From DASUSH01 sp036375215 (GTDB lineage Bacteria > Actinomycetota > Thermoleophilia > Solirubrobacterales > 70-9), in assembly GCA_036375215.1 (NCBI GenBank), contig DASUSH010000102.1, positions 1 to 33,249 of the forward strand: 33,249 nucleotides of DNA, in the 5' to 3' direction. The number at the start of each line of letters is the position of its first letter. The first letter of the stretch is position 1. The notes under the pieces are model-generated. The model did no database searches. It was not told the origin of the DNA and was given only the letters and a program-made list of their open reading frames with translations. Made by a program: the position numbers and the translations under genes. Of this stretch, positions 1-7,847 are shown piece by piece.

Positions 1-19
1 CGGCCCCGGCCGAGTTGGA

Positions 20-676
20 TCAGTCTCCGACGACCGGCAGGTCGTCGAGCGCCTCGCGCAGCTCCGGGATCGACTCGAAGACGGCGATCGCCCCGGCCTC
101 GCGGAGCTCTTCGCCGGAGAAACCGCCCGTGAGGACGGCGACGGTCTTGACGCCGGCCCGCTCGGCCGCCTCCACGTCCCACGGGGTATCGCCGATCAGG
201 ATCGCCTCGTCGGCGCCCGCCTTCTCGATCGCCGCCTCGACCAGGTCGGGCGCGGGCTTCGTCGACTCGACGTCGGCGGAGGTCGTCCAGCCGCCGGCGA
301 GCTCGCGGGCGTCGAGCAGGTCGACGTAGTGCTCGACCTCGTCGGCCTTCGCGGAGCTCGCCAGCATCACCGTGTCGGCGCGCTCGCCGAGGTCGGCGAT
401 CAGCTCCCGCGCTCCCTCGAGCGGCTCGACCTCCTCGATCATCGCCATGTAGAGCGCCTTCTCGGCGTCGCGGATCTCGTCGCCGTGCTCCTCCTCCACC
501 CCGTCGCCGGCGACGGCGGCGACGAGCTGGTCGCCGCCCATGCCGATATGCCGGTGCACGCGCCAGATCGGCACGATCGCGTCGTGCTGGCGGAGCGCCC
601 GGTACCAGGCGATCGCGTGGTGATAGTTGGTGTCGACGAGCGTGCCGTCGACGTCGAGCAGGGCGGCGGTGCTCAC
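20..676 (-). CDS. HAD-superfamily phosphatase (phosphoglycolate phosphatase-like)
   Basis: 218-aa cytoplasmic HAD hydrolase, probably dephosphorylating a small phosphorylated metabolite through an aspartyl-phosphate intermediate. Motif I is DVDGTLVDT (nucleophile Asp8, acid/base Asp10), motif II is the Ser in LASSAK, motif III is the Lys of TKPAPDL, and motif IV is IGDTPWD. A helical cap lies between motifs I and II, as in the phosphoglycolate phosphatase/beta-phosphoglucomutase subfamily. The frame stays open upstream to 835, but that extension is Arg-rich shadow of the neighbouring gene. The GTG at 676 overlaps the TGA stop of the PhoD-like gene (GTGA), which implies translational coupling. 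The pairing suggests a role in phosphate metabolism, but the substrate cannot be read from sequence. Confidence 0.88.
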   Translation of the reverse strand: MSTAALLDVDGTLVDTNYHHAIAWYRALRQHDAIVPIWRVHRHIGMGGDQLVAAVAGDGVEEEHGDEIRDAEKALYMAMIEEVEPLEGARELIADLGERADTVMLASSAKADEVEHYVDLLDARELAGGWTTSADVESTKPAPDLVEAAIEKAGADEAILIGDTPWDVEAAERAGVKTVAVLTGGFSGEELREAGAIAVFESIPELREALDDLPVVGD

Positions 677-2433
677 GAGGCGGCGGCCTGCGCGGCGGCA
701 CGCTCGTCCGCGTCGCCTCCGGTGTCGCGCGAGCGCTCGTCTTCCTGCCAGCCGGGCGTCAGGGCGTGGTCGAAGACGCGCTCGAGGTGGAACTCGCCCT
801 CCTCGGGCGGCACCGTCTTGTCGAGCCGCAGGCACGACTCCCGGCCGTCGATCTTGAGCGTCGCGACCTGGTTGTTGAAGAGCGGGCCCTCGCTGAAGCG
901 CCAGCGGATGTCGGGGTCCTCGACGCCCGCGGAGCGCGCGAGCGCGCGCGCGAGCGCGTGGCCGAAGCGGGAGACGCCGATCCGGATCATCCGCTTCTCG
1001 CTCTCGTCGAGCGGGTTTCGCATCGGCGAGCAGGTCGCCTGGTAGACGCCGCTCTCGACGCCCGCCTCGCGCCGGAACGCGACCTCGGCGAGGTAGGCGT
1101 GGTGGACGTCACCCGAGATCACGACGATCGACGCCGGCGGCCGTCCGCGCTTGCCGGAGCCGACCTCCTCGAGCAGCTTCACCAGGCGCTTGAACGACCG
1201 GTCGAACGCGGCCCAGTGCTCCAGGTCGAGCTCGCGCCGCACCCACTCGCCCGCGCGCGCGGCGAGGCCGCCCCACGCCCCGTCGCAGACGGCCTCGTTC
1301 CAGGCCTCGAAGAAGTGCATGCCCTGACCGAGCAGGAACGGCAGCGACGTGCCGATCACGAGGTGGTCGAAGTCGCCGGTGGCGTGCTCCGTGATCCAGT
1401 CCCACTCGTCGTCGTCGAAGATCGAGCGCCGGTCCGGGGTCAGGCACCGGCCCCCGCGCGAGTCCATCATGATCACCCGGGTGCCGCCGATGTCGCGGCA
1501 GAAGCTCCAGCGCGTGCCCGCCTCCTCCCGGTCGGCCCGGACCGCGAACTCGCGGAGCAGCCGCGTCGAGACCTCGCCGTCGGGGGCCTCGGTGACGTAC
1601 TTGAAGATCTGGTCCTCGGCCAGGTCGGAGGGCGAGAGGTTGCCGAGGTGCTGGTAGATCCAGTAGCTCATGAAGGCCCCCGTGATCCGGTCGTGCCACC
1701 AGGGATTCGCCCGCATGTCGGAGACCCACGAACGCGAGATGTTCCAGTCGTCGTGGACGTCGTGGTCGTCGAAGATCATCGACGTCGAGACCGTCGAGAG
1801 CAGCCAGCGGATCACCGGCTCCGACCAGGCCTCCCAGTAGAGCCGCGTGTACTCCTCGAAATCGGCGACCTCGTCGAGCGGGGCCGCGTCCTCGTCGTCC
1901 TCGGACCCACCGCGGCGCTCCTCGATGAACTCCCTCACCTTCGGCGAGACCTCGTCGGCGTAGACCTGGTCGCCGAGCATCAGGATCGCCTCCGGGAAGT
2001 CGGAGCGGTCGTCCTCCAGCATCTGCAGGGCCAGCACGTAGATCGAGTCGATCTCGCGCCCGCGCTCGTCCTGGTCCTTGCGCAGGTTGTAGGGATCCTC
2101 GTGGGGGAGGGCGACCCGGCAGCTCGCGAAGACGAGGTCGGACTTGCCACCCGGCTCGAGCGTCGAGATCATGCTGGGCGGGAACTCCGCGCCGGGCTCG
2201 GGCCAGGCGCGCTCCCCGTCCAGCGCGACCTCGTACTCGTTGTGGGAGCCGGGCTCGAGGCCGGCGATGCAGACGATCGCGTAGTGGTGGCCGGCGACCT
2301 CGAACGTCTTCGCCGATGCGCCCAGCACGCTCACCTCGCAGGCCGCGTCGGTCTCGACCCAGACCGTCGCCTCGTCCTCGCCGACGTAGCGAACCATCGG
2401 TCCCAGCAGGATCTTGGCCCCGGACGTTGTCAT
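673..2433 (-). CDS. PhoD-like metallophosphatase (alkaline phosphatase D family)
   Basis: 586-aa PhoD-like phosphodiesterase/phosphatase. The metal-binding signatures are in family order: FASCR (102-106), MLGDQVYAD (152-160), FDDHDVHDDWN (221-231) and SGDVHHAY (440-447). The first 95 residues resemble the beta-sandwich domain that precedes the catalytic domain in this family. Classic PhoD is Tat-exported. This protein has no twin-arginine motif and no hydrophobic N-terminal segment, so it is probably intracellular. ATG 2433 is chosen because a TAGGTT hexamer lies 6 bases upstream, suggesting leaderless initiation. The stop overlaps the HAD phosphatase start by 4 bases, so the two are probably co-expressed. 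The substrate is unknown. Confidence 0.9.
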   Translation of the reverse strand: MTTSGAKILLGPMVRYVGEDEATVWVETDAACEVSVLGASAKTFEVAGHHYAIVCIAGLEPGSHNEYEVALDGERAWPEPGAEFPPSMISTLEPGGKSDLVFASCRVALPHEDPYNLRKDQDERGREIDSIYVLALQMLEDDRSDFPEAILMLGDQVYADEVSPKVREFIEERRGGSEDDEDAAPLDEVADFEEYTRLYWEAWSEPVIRWLLSTVSTSMIFDDHDVHDDWNISRSWVSDMRANPWWHDRITGAFMSYWIYQHLGNLSPSDLAEDQIFKYVTEAPDGEVSTRLLREFAVRADREEAGTRWSFCRDIGGTRVIMMDSRGGRCLTPDRRSIFDDDEWDWITEHATGDFDHLVIGTSLPFLLGQGMHFFEAWNEAVCDGAWGGLAARAGEWVRRELDLEHWAAFDRSFKRLVKLLEEVGSGKRGRPPASIVVISGDVHHAYLAEVAFRREAGVESGVYQATCSPMRNPLDESEKRMIRIGVSRFGHALARALARSAGVEDPDIRWRFSEGPLFNNQVATLKIDGRESCLRLDKTVPPEEGEFHLERVFDHALTPGWQEDERSRDTGGDADERAAAQAAAS

Positions 2434-2439
2434 GGGGGG

Positions 2440-2445
2440 AACCTA
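2440..2445 (-). promoter_or_regulatory. Putative -10 (TAGGTT) of the PhoD-like gene, leaderless start
   Basis: On the minus strand TAGGTT is followed by six C residues and then the ATG at 2433. This matches the TANNNT -10 element of actinobacterial leaderless promoters, and no Shine-Dalgarno sequence is present. Inferred from spacing only. Confidence 0.5.
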
Positions 2446-2479
2446 CCCGGGCGGGCGCGCGCCTACTCGCGACTTGGGC

Positions 2480-5170
2480 TCAGGGGGCGCCGGCGTAGCC
2501 GTTGGCGTAGCAGGGGCCACCGCCGCAGACCTCGGTGACGGTGCCGCCGGGCCGCAGGAAGGCGGCCTTCTGCCGGCGCGCCTTCACGTCGTTGCGGGGG
2601 TGGCTGTGCGGGTCCTGGCCCTCGCGCGGGGGCAGGTTCCCCGTCGGCGGCGCCGGCGAGCCGGAGTCCCAGTAGACGATCGCGGAGCCGGCGTGCGGGG
2701 TGGACAGGTCGACGCGCGGGATCCCCCAGAGCGGGTCGGTGCCCGGGATGCGGCCCGGGTCGAGCGGGTTGGCGTTGGCCACCGCGCCGATCGTCCGCGC
2801 CTCGACCTCGGCGGTCAGGGTGGCGACCTGGTGGTCGCCGAACGCGGGGTGGAGGAGGACCTCGTGGGGTGGCGTGTCCGCGAGGGGGTCGCGGGTCATG
2901 TGGTGCGCGTAGCCGTTCGCCTCGCCGCGGTCCCAGGCCATCTGGATCAGCGAGAGGATCAGCGGCCGCTCGGCCTGGTTCGGGTAGTTGTCGTAGAGGC
3001 CGACCGGCGTCGGCGCCTGGCGGCAGATTTCGACGAAGGCGTCGTAGGCGGGTCCGAGCGGCTCGATGACCGGCGCCAGCGGGCCGGCATCGCCCGGGCC
3101 GGGCAGCTCGTCGCAGGCGACCCCGGCGAGCTCGCCCTTCGCGTAGAGGTCGAAGTCGACGCTTCGCCGCAGCAGCGACGAATAGTTCATGCCCGGCACG
3201 CCGAGCACGGCGCGGTCGAGGTCGGGGGAGAGCGCGGTCAGCGCCCCGCCCATGATCCCGCCCTGGCTGTTGCCGTCGTAGTAGAGGCGGTCGCGGTCGA
3301 TCACGCTCTGGCCGCCGGCCTGGAAGGCGGCGTCGGCGCCGAGGCCCTGCGGATGGATCAGCGCCCTGCCCAGGTACATGAAGTTCACGAACCCCTGCTG
3401 CATCCGGTCGACCATCTTCGGGAAGTTGGAGAGGTCCTGGAGGGAGGCGGCGACGGTCGCGATGTCGCCGGTCGAGAACCCGGCCCAATCGGTGGCGCAG
3501 TAGACGTAGCCGTGCTCGGCCGCCATCGCCGCCTGCGGGCCGCTGTTCACCTCGGAGGCGGAGCCGAGCAGGCCGTGGCCGTAGAGCACCGGCTTCGCGG
3601 GCGACGGCGGGGCGTCGACCGCCGAGCGCGGGATGTTGCAGATGAAGTTCGCCTCCATCGTGTTGCCCGGGATCGGCTGGGGCACGTTCGAGCCGGGCGC
3701 GAACAGGAACTGCGAGCCGGTCGGGCAGGTCGGCAGGTTCGTGTAGCACGGCACGGTCAACGTGCCCTCGACGCGGCGGGCGATGCGGCCGTTCTCGGCG
3801 GCGCTGAAGTCGGTCACCGCGCTCACCGAGAACGCCGGCGAGTCGCCCTGCACCTGCATGTCGGAGAGGTTCTCGTCCCCGAGCTCGGCGAAGGCGGCGT
3901 CGCGGATCGAGATCGCCCGCTCGGAGAGGTTGCGCTCGCCCGCCACCGTGAAGTCCCAGGCGAGGAAGAGGTTGCGGCGCCCGATCCCGGCCTCGCCGAG
4001 CTTGCGGAAGATCTGCTCGAAGTGGCCGCGGCGGCTCTCCACCGCGTCGTTCGTGGTGCGGATGTCGTCGCGATAGAGCTCGAACCCGCGACGCGCCGGG
4101 ATCACCTTGCCGTCCGCGTCGCGCATGTCGCGCAGCGCGACGATGTAGCGGTGGCCCTCTTCGAAGTTGACCGCGGGGCGGATCAGCAGGTTGACGGCCT
4201 CCGGCTCGGGCTTGCCGTCGTTCGGGTTGGTCTGCTCGTCGTCGGGCGCCTCGATCGGATTGGAGTCGATCTCCGACCAGATCGGGTGGCGCTCGCCGGT
4301 CGCGGCGTCGATCACGACGACAGGCTGGTCCGGGTCGTCGTACCGGCCGATGTCGGTGATCGGGACCGCGCCGGTGCGCTCGAAGGCCCGCCGGCTGGCG
4401 AGGCCCGGCACCTTGGTGATGATCATGTTGCCCGGGCTGAAGCCATCGTTGCGGTTGTAGTCGCCGGGGTTGATCGGCACGCCGGCGCGGTTGCGCGGCA
4501 TCGAGCGCACGTCGAGACTCACCCGCCGCCCGGTGTAGCCCGCCGCCCGGTCGGCGTCCGGGTCGGCCGCCGCGGCGGTGAAGTGATCGTTCGGGAAGGG
4601 GAGGAGGCACTGGGATTCGTCGAGGAAGTCGCAGCGGCCGGAGTTCGCCGTGGAGATGCCGGCGGGCTCGGCCGGGCGGTTGCCGCCCCCGCCGCCACCA
4701 CCACCACCGCCACCGCTTCCGGCGGAGCCGCCGCGGCAGGCGCGCGAGTCGCGCCGGAGCTTGGAGCGATCCTTCGCCTCGAGCCCGGAGCCGGAGAGCT
4801 CGACGACGAGCCGCTGGCGCTCGCAGCTCTTCACCCGCCGGCGCCCCTTCCGGTTCAGCTTCAGCGCCGCGGTCACGGCGCCGCCGAGCTCGGTGCGCGC
4901 CGGCCGGGCGACGCGCGGGTGCTTGCCCTGGCGGCGGAGCTCGGCGGCGAGGCGCACCGGCGCGCCCGGATCGCACTCGCCCTGGTCGACGACGACGCGG
5001 ACGGCCTTGCCGTCGAGGATCGCGGTCTGGGTCTTCGTGAGCGTCGTCAGCTTCGGCTCGCAGGCGGCGTCCTCGCCTCCCGCGGGCGTGCCGGCGCCTG
5101 CGAGCGTGGCCGGGAGCGCGATCGCGACGACCGCGAGCCCGAGCGCCCCGCGTGCTCTGCCCCTGACCAT
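2480..5170 (-). CDS. Large secreted alpha/beta hydrolase (lipase/esterase-like)
   Basis: 896-aa exported protein. Residues 1-28 form a signal peptide (basic start, hydrophobic LGLAVVAIALPATLAG core). A Cys-containing N-terminal domain (about 35-145) is followed by a Gly-rich linker (about 147-163). The segment from about 180 contains LPFPNDHF, a motif seen before the hydrolase domain in VolA-like bacterial lipases. The C-terminal alpha/beta-hydrolase region has an oxyanion-type YGHGLLGS (530-537) and a nucleophile elbow GNSQGG with Ser635. His780 in FGDHQV is the likely catalytic His. It probably hydrolyses an ester outside the membrane; lipid is one option, specificity unknown. It starts 63 bases after the VWA gene on the same strand, so a shared transcript is possible. 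Confidence 0.72.
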   Translation of the reverse strand: MVRGRARGALGLAVVAIALPATLAGAGTPAGGEDAACEPKLTTLTKTQTAILDGKAVRVVVDQGECDPGAPVRLAAELRRQGKHPRVARPARTELGGAVTAALKLNRKGRRRVKSCERQRLVVELSGSGLEAKDRSKLRRDSRACRGGSAGSGGGGGGGGGGGNRPAEPAGISTANSGRCDFLDESQCLLPFPNDHFTAAAADPDADRAAGYTGRRVSLDVRSMPRNRAGVPINPGDYNRNDGFSPGNMIITKVPGLASRRAFERTGAVPITDIGRYDDPDQPVVVIDAATGERHPIWSEIDSNPIEAPDDEQTNPNDGKPEPEAVNLLIRPAVNFEEGHRYIVALRDMRDADGKVIPARRGFELYRDDIRTTNDAVESRRGHFEQIFRKLGEAGIGRRNLFLAWDFTVAGERNLSERAISIRDAAFAELGDENLSDMQVQGDSPAFSVSAVTDFSAAENGRIARRVEGTLTVPCYTNLPTCPTGSQFLFAPGSNVPQPIPGNTMEANFICNIPRSAVDAPPSPAKPVLYGHGLLGSASEVNSGPQAAMAAEHGYVYCATDWAGFSTGDIATVAASLQDLSNFPKMVDRMQQGFVNFMYLGRALIHPQGLGADAAFQAGGQSVIDRDRLYYDGNSQGGIMGGALTALSPDLDRAVLGVPGMNYSSLLRRSVDFDLYAKGELAGVACDELPGPGDAGPLAPVIEPLGPAYDAFVEICRQAPTPVGLYDNYPNQAERPLILSLIQMAWDRGEANGYAHHMTRDPLADTPPHEVLLHPAFGDHQVATLTAEVEARTIGAVANANPLDPGRIPGTDPLWGIPRVDLSTPHAGSAIVYWDSGSPAPPTGNLPPREGQDPHSHPRNDVKARRQKAAFLRPGGTVTEVCGGGPCYANGYAGAP
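4684..4722. repeat. Short triplet repeat encoding a poly-Gly linker
   Basis: A run of CCG/CCA-type triplets encodes, on the minus strand, about eleven consecutive Gly residues between the N-terminal and catalytic regions of the secreted hydrolase. Such runs are prone to length change by slippage. Confidence 0.6.
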
Positions 5171-5233
5171 CGCCCCGCATCCTCGCGGCTGGCGCGGCGC
5201 GATGCGCCGGTTCCCGCGGGCGCGGAAACGCGG

Positions 5234-6637
5234 TCAGCCCGTCTCGGCCGGCGCGGTGCCGCCGGCGATCACGTTCACGAACCCCTCGAGGTGCTTCGTC
5301 GTCCAGCACTCGAACGAGCGCGTGGTGTGGCGCTCGTAGGCGGCCATCACCGAGTCCCCGTAGTTCCAGTAGAGGCGCGGCTCGGGGTTGAGCCAGAAGG
5401 TGCGGCCGGCGCGCTCCGCGATCCGGGCGAAGACCTCGGCGTGCGGCTCGCGCCCGTTCGTGCGGGCATCCCCGAGCACGATCACGGTCGAGCGCGGGCC
5501 GAGGTCCTCGGCGATCTCCTCGAGGAACTCGAGCCAGACCCGGCCGTAGTCCGTGTAGCCGGAGACGTCGGCGACGCCGCCCTCGCGGCTGATCCGCTCG
5601 GAGATCTTGCGGAAGTCGCGCTCGCGTTCGAAGACCTCTGTGACCTCGGAGATGCGCTCGATGAAGACGAAGCTGCGGAGCTTGCGGAACGAGTCGTGCA
5701 GGGCGTGCAGGACGGAGAGGAAGAAGACGCTCGCCGACGTGACCGAGGTCGAGACGTCGCAGAGCACGTAGATCTCCGGACGGCGCGGCCGCTTCGGCCG
5801 GTACTTGAGCCGCAGCGGCACGCCGCCGGTCTCGAGCGAGGCGCGCATCGTCTTGCGGACGTCGACGGCGGCGCCGCGGCGCCGGCCGCGCTGCTCGTGC
5901 CCGAGCGTCGCCAGCCGCCGCTTGAGCTGGGCGACCGCGCGGTGCACAGCGGCGAGGTCCTGGGAGGGGCTCGTCGGCAGCGCCCGGTCGAGCTCTGCGA
6001 GCGGGCGCGAGGGCGGCATCCGCTCGTTGCGCTCGATCAGCGCGCGCTCGAGCTCGCGGCGCAGGAGCCCCTCGAACTGGCGCACGCTCTCGCGGTCGAG
6101 GGTGGGGCCGTCCTCGTCGTCCGGCGTGCGCGTCTGCAGGCCGAGCGTGCGCCGGATCCGCTGCACGTCGACCCCGACCACGCCCGACCCGTCGCCGCGG
6201 CGGCCGAACGCGGCGATCGCAAGCCGGGCGAGGTCCCGCATCTCGCCCTCGGCGCCTTCGGCGATCGCATCGCGGACCGCGTCGCGGAGGCCGTCGAGGT
6301 CGAACCGGTCGGAGTCGCCGCCGAAGCGCTCCTCGGCCTCTTTGATCCCGCGGCGGAGCGCCTCCTCCTCGGCGGCGCGGAAGAACCACCGGTCGAAGAT
6401 CAGGTCGAAGATGCGGCGGTCCTCCTGCGACTTCGCCAGGGTCGCGCCGAGCGCCTCGCGGAAGTCGGCGGGCTCGGCCCACGGCACCTCGCCGAGCGCC
6501 TCGAATGCGTCGAGGATCTCCGAGGTGCCGATCGCGACGCCCTCGGAGCGAAGCTCCTCGCTGAAGGAGACGAGCCGGGGGGCGAGGCCGGGGGGCAGGG
6601 CGGGCGGGCCGCTGTTACTGGGCTCCGGCTGCGCCAA
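5234..6637 (-). CDS. VWA-domain protein, CoxE-like
   Basis: 467-aa soluble protein with an N-terminal helical region (about 20-280, including GVAIGTSEILDAFEAL near 33-48) and a C-terminal von Willebrand A domain. The metal-ion-dependent adhesion site is complete: DVSTS (294-298), Thr362 in GYTDYGRVW and Asp390 in VLGDARTN. This arrangement is typical of CoxE-type partners of MoxR ATPases, which remodel or load metal into client enzymes. The start is taken as TTG 6637, the only plausible start near the 5' end. The reading frame overlaps the 3' end of the MoxR gene by 23 bases, so the two are translationally linked. No CO dehydrogenase or other obvious client is encoded nearby. Confidence 0.87.
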   Translation of the reverse strand: MAQPEPSNSGPPALPPGLAPRLVSFSEELRSEGVAIGTSEILDAFEALGEVPWAEPADFREALGATLAKSQEDRRIFDLIFDRWFFRAAEEEALRRGIKEAEERFGGDSDRFDLDGLRDAVRDAIAEGAEGEMRDLARLAIAAFGRRGDGSGVVGVDVQRIRRTLGLQTRTPDDEDGPTLDRESVRQFEGLLRRELERALIERNERMPPSRPLAELDRALPTSPSQDLAAVHRAVAQLKRRLATLGHEQRGRRRGAAVDVRKTMRASLETGGVPLRLKYRPKRPRRPEIYVLCDVSTSVTSASVFFLSVLHALHDSFRKLRSFVFIERISEVTEVFERERDFRKISERISREGGVADVSGYTDYGRVWLEFLEEIAEDLGPRSTVIVLGDARTNGREPHAEVFARIAERAGRTFWLNPEPRLYWNYGDSVMAAYERHTTRSFECWTTKHLEGFVNVIAGGTAPAETG

Positions 6638-7553
6638 CGTCGGCCGCCTTCCCGCCGCCGCCGAGCTTCACCCCGACCCGCTCGGCGACGAGATCGAGGT
6701 CGGTGCGGTGCTTGACGATGATCGACATCGTCTGCTCGAAGAGCTCGGCGTCGATGTCCTCCGCGCCGAGCAACAGCAGCGCCCGCGCCCAGTCGATCGA
6801 CTCCGCGATCGAGGGCGGCTTCTTCAGGTCGGCGTCGCGCACGAGGTGGATCACCTCGACGATCCGCCGCGCGAGCTTCTCGTCGACGTCGGGGGCGTGC
6901 AGCCGGACGATCTCCATCTCGCGCTCGACCGACGGGTAGTCGAGCCAGAGGTAGAGGCAGCGGCGCTTCAGCGCCTCGGTCAGCTCGCGCGAGTTGTTGG
7001 AGGTGAGCACGACGATGGGGCGGGTGCGGGCCTCGATCACGCCGAGCTCGGGGATCGAGATCTGGAAGTCGGAGAGGACCTCGAGCAGCATCGCCTCGAA
7101 TTCCTGGTCGGTCTTGTCGATCTCGTCGATCAGCAGCACGACCGGGTTCTCGGAGTCGATCGCGGCGAGCAGGGGCCGCGTCAGCAGGAACTCCTCGCCG
7201 AAGATGCCGCTGCGCGCCTCCGACCAGCTCGCGCCCTCGTCGCCGCCGGCCTCGGCCTGGATCCGCAGGAGCTGCTTGCGGTAGTTCCACTCGTAGAGGG
7301 CCTTGTTCTCGTCGAGGCCCTCGTAGCACTGCAGGCGGATCAGCTCGCGGCCGGTGGCCCGCGAGAGCGCCTTGGCGAGCTCGGTCTTGCCGACGCCCGC
7401 GGGGCCCTCGACGAGGATGGGCTTGCCGAGCCGCTGGGCGAGGTAGGAGACGAGCGCCGCGGGCTCGTCGGCGAGGTATCCGACCTCGGCGAGCGCGTCC
7501 TTCACCTCGGCGACCGAGGCGGGCGCCGACTCGTTGGTGGGCGGCTCCGGCAC
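6615..7553 (-). CDS. MoxR-family AAA+ ATPase (CoxD-like)
   Basis: 312-aa AAA+ ATPase. Walker A is GPAGVGKT (about 50-57) and Walker B is LLIDEID (about 140-146). A sensor-1 Asn lies in VLTSNN, and the typical MoxR sequence QCYEGLDENKALYEWNYRKQLL sits between them in two conserved blocks. MoxR proteins act with VWA partners as chaperones that activate or load cofactor into target enzymes. The frame extends to GTG 7586, but GTG 7553 is preferred: minus-strand TATCAT lies exactly 7 bases upstream, and the longer form would overlap the divergent gene. The next gene is its CoxE-like partner. Recognition is firm; the client is unknown. Confidence 0.92.
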   Translation of the reverse strand: MPEPPTNESAPASVAEVKDALAEVGYLADEPAALVSYLAQRLGKPILVEGPAGVGKTELAKALSRATGRELIRLQCYEGLDENKALYEWNYRKQLLRIQAEAGGDEGASWSEARSGIFGEEFLLTRPLLAAIDSENPVVLLIDEIDKTDQEFEAMLLEVLSDFQISIPELGVIEARTRPIVVLTSNNSRELTEALKRRCLYLWLDYPSVEREMEIVRLHAPDVDEKLARRIVEVIHLVRDADLKKPPSIAESIDWARALLLLGAEDIDAELFEQTMSIIVKHRTDLDLVAERVGVKLGGGGKAADVGAAGAQ

Positions 7554-7560
7554 CCCGCCG

Positions 7561-7568
7561 ATGATAAT
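7561..7568. promoter_or_regulatory. Overlapping divergent -10 elements (MoxR gene / small membrane protein)
   Basis: The 8 bases ATGATAAT read as TATCAT on the minus strand (7566 to 7561, 7 bases before GTG 7553) and as GATAAT on the plus strand (7563-7568, 6 bases before GTG 7575). Both starts would be leaderless, so one AT-rich island in very GC-rich DNA may serve both directions. The spacing is visible; the promoter role is inferred. Confidence 0.6.
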
Positions 7569-7574
7569 GAGGCG

Positions 7575-7811
7575 GTGTTGTCGCACGCGTTCGTCTCATT
7601 CCTGCCCGAGTCCGGGACCCCCTACTTCGTGCTGATGCTGATCGGCTTCGTGGTCGGCGCCTGGGGCCACGGGATGAAATCGCGCTTCGTGGTCGGGCTC
7701 GGGATCGCGATGATCTTCCTCGCCACGCTGCTCTTGCCGCTCGCCGTGGTGATCACCAACGAGGAGCCGCCGCCGCCGACGCGCGACCTGCCGTCGGCCG
7801 GACCGGAGTGA
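7575..7811 (+). CDS. Small two-TM membrane protein, unknown function
   Basis: 78-aa hydrophobic protein with two predicted membrane helices (YFVLMLIGFVVGAWGHG and VVGLGIAMIFLATLLLPLAVV) and a Pro-rich acidic tail. I do not recognise a named family. GTG 7575 is chosen over TTG 7578 because GATAAT ends 6 bases upstream. It lies divergent from the MoxR gene and 36 bases before the PPK2 gene on the same strand. The hydrophobic pattern and compact placement between confident genes support it as real, although the same frame is open much further upstream as shadow. Confidence 0.7.
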   Translation: MLSHAFVSFLPESGTPYFVLMLIGFVVGAWGHGMKSRFVVGLGIAMIFLATLLLPLAVVITNEEPPPPTRDLPSAGPE

Positions 7812-7847
7812 GCCCGGCCCGGCGCCGAGCCTGAAAGGATCCCGCCG

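Noticed and set aside
2463..6482. 1339-codon open frame on the minus strand
   Set aside because: Out of frame with the clear hydrolase and VWA genes; almost only Arg, Pro, Ala and Gly.
2414..6715. 1433-codon open frame on the plus strand
   Set aside because: Antisense to the hydrolase, VWA and MoxR genes; Arg/Ala/Val/Gly-rich with no motifs. A product of high GC at third positions.
5805..7574. Upstream part of the plus-strand frame that ends in the small membrane protein
   Set aside because: Ser/Arg-rich shadow of the VWA and MoxR genes; hydrophobic coding begins only at 7575.
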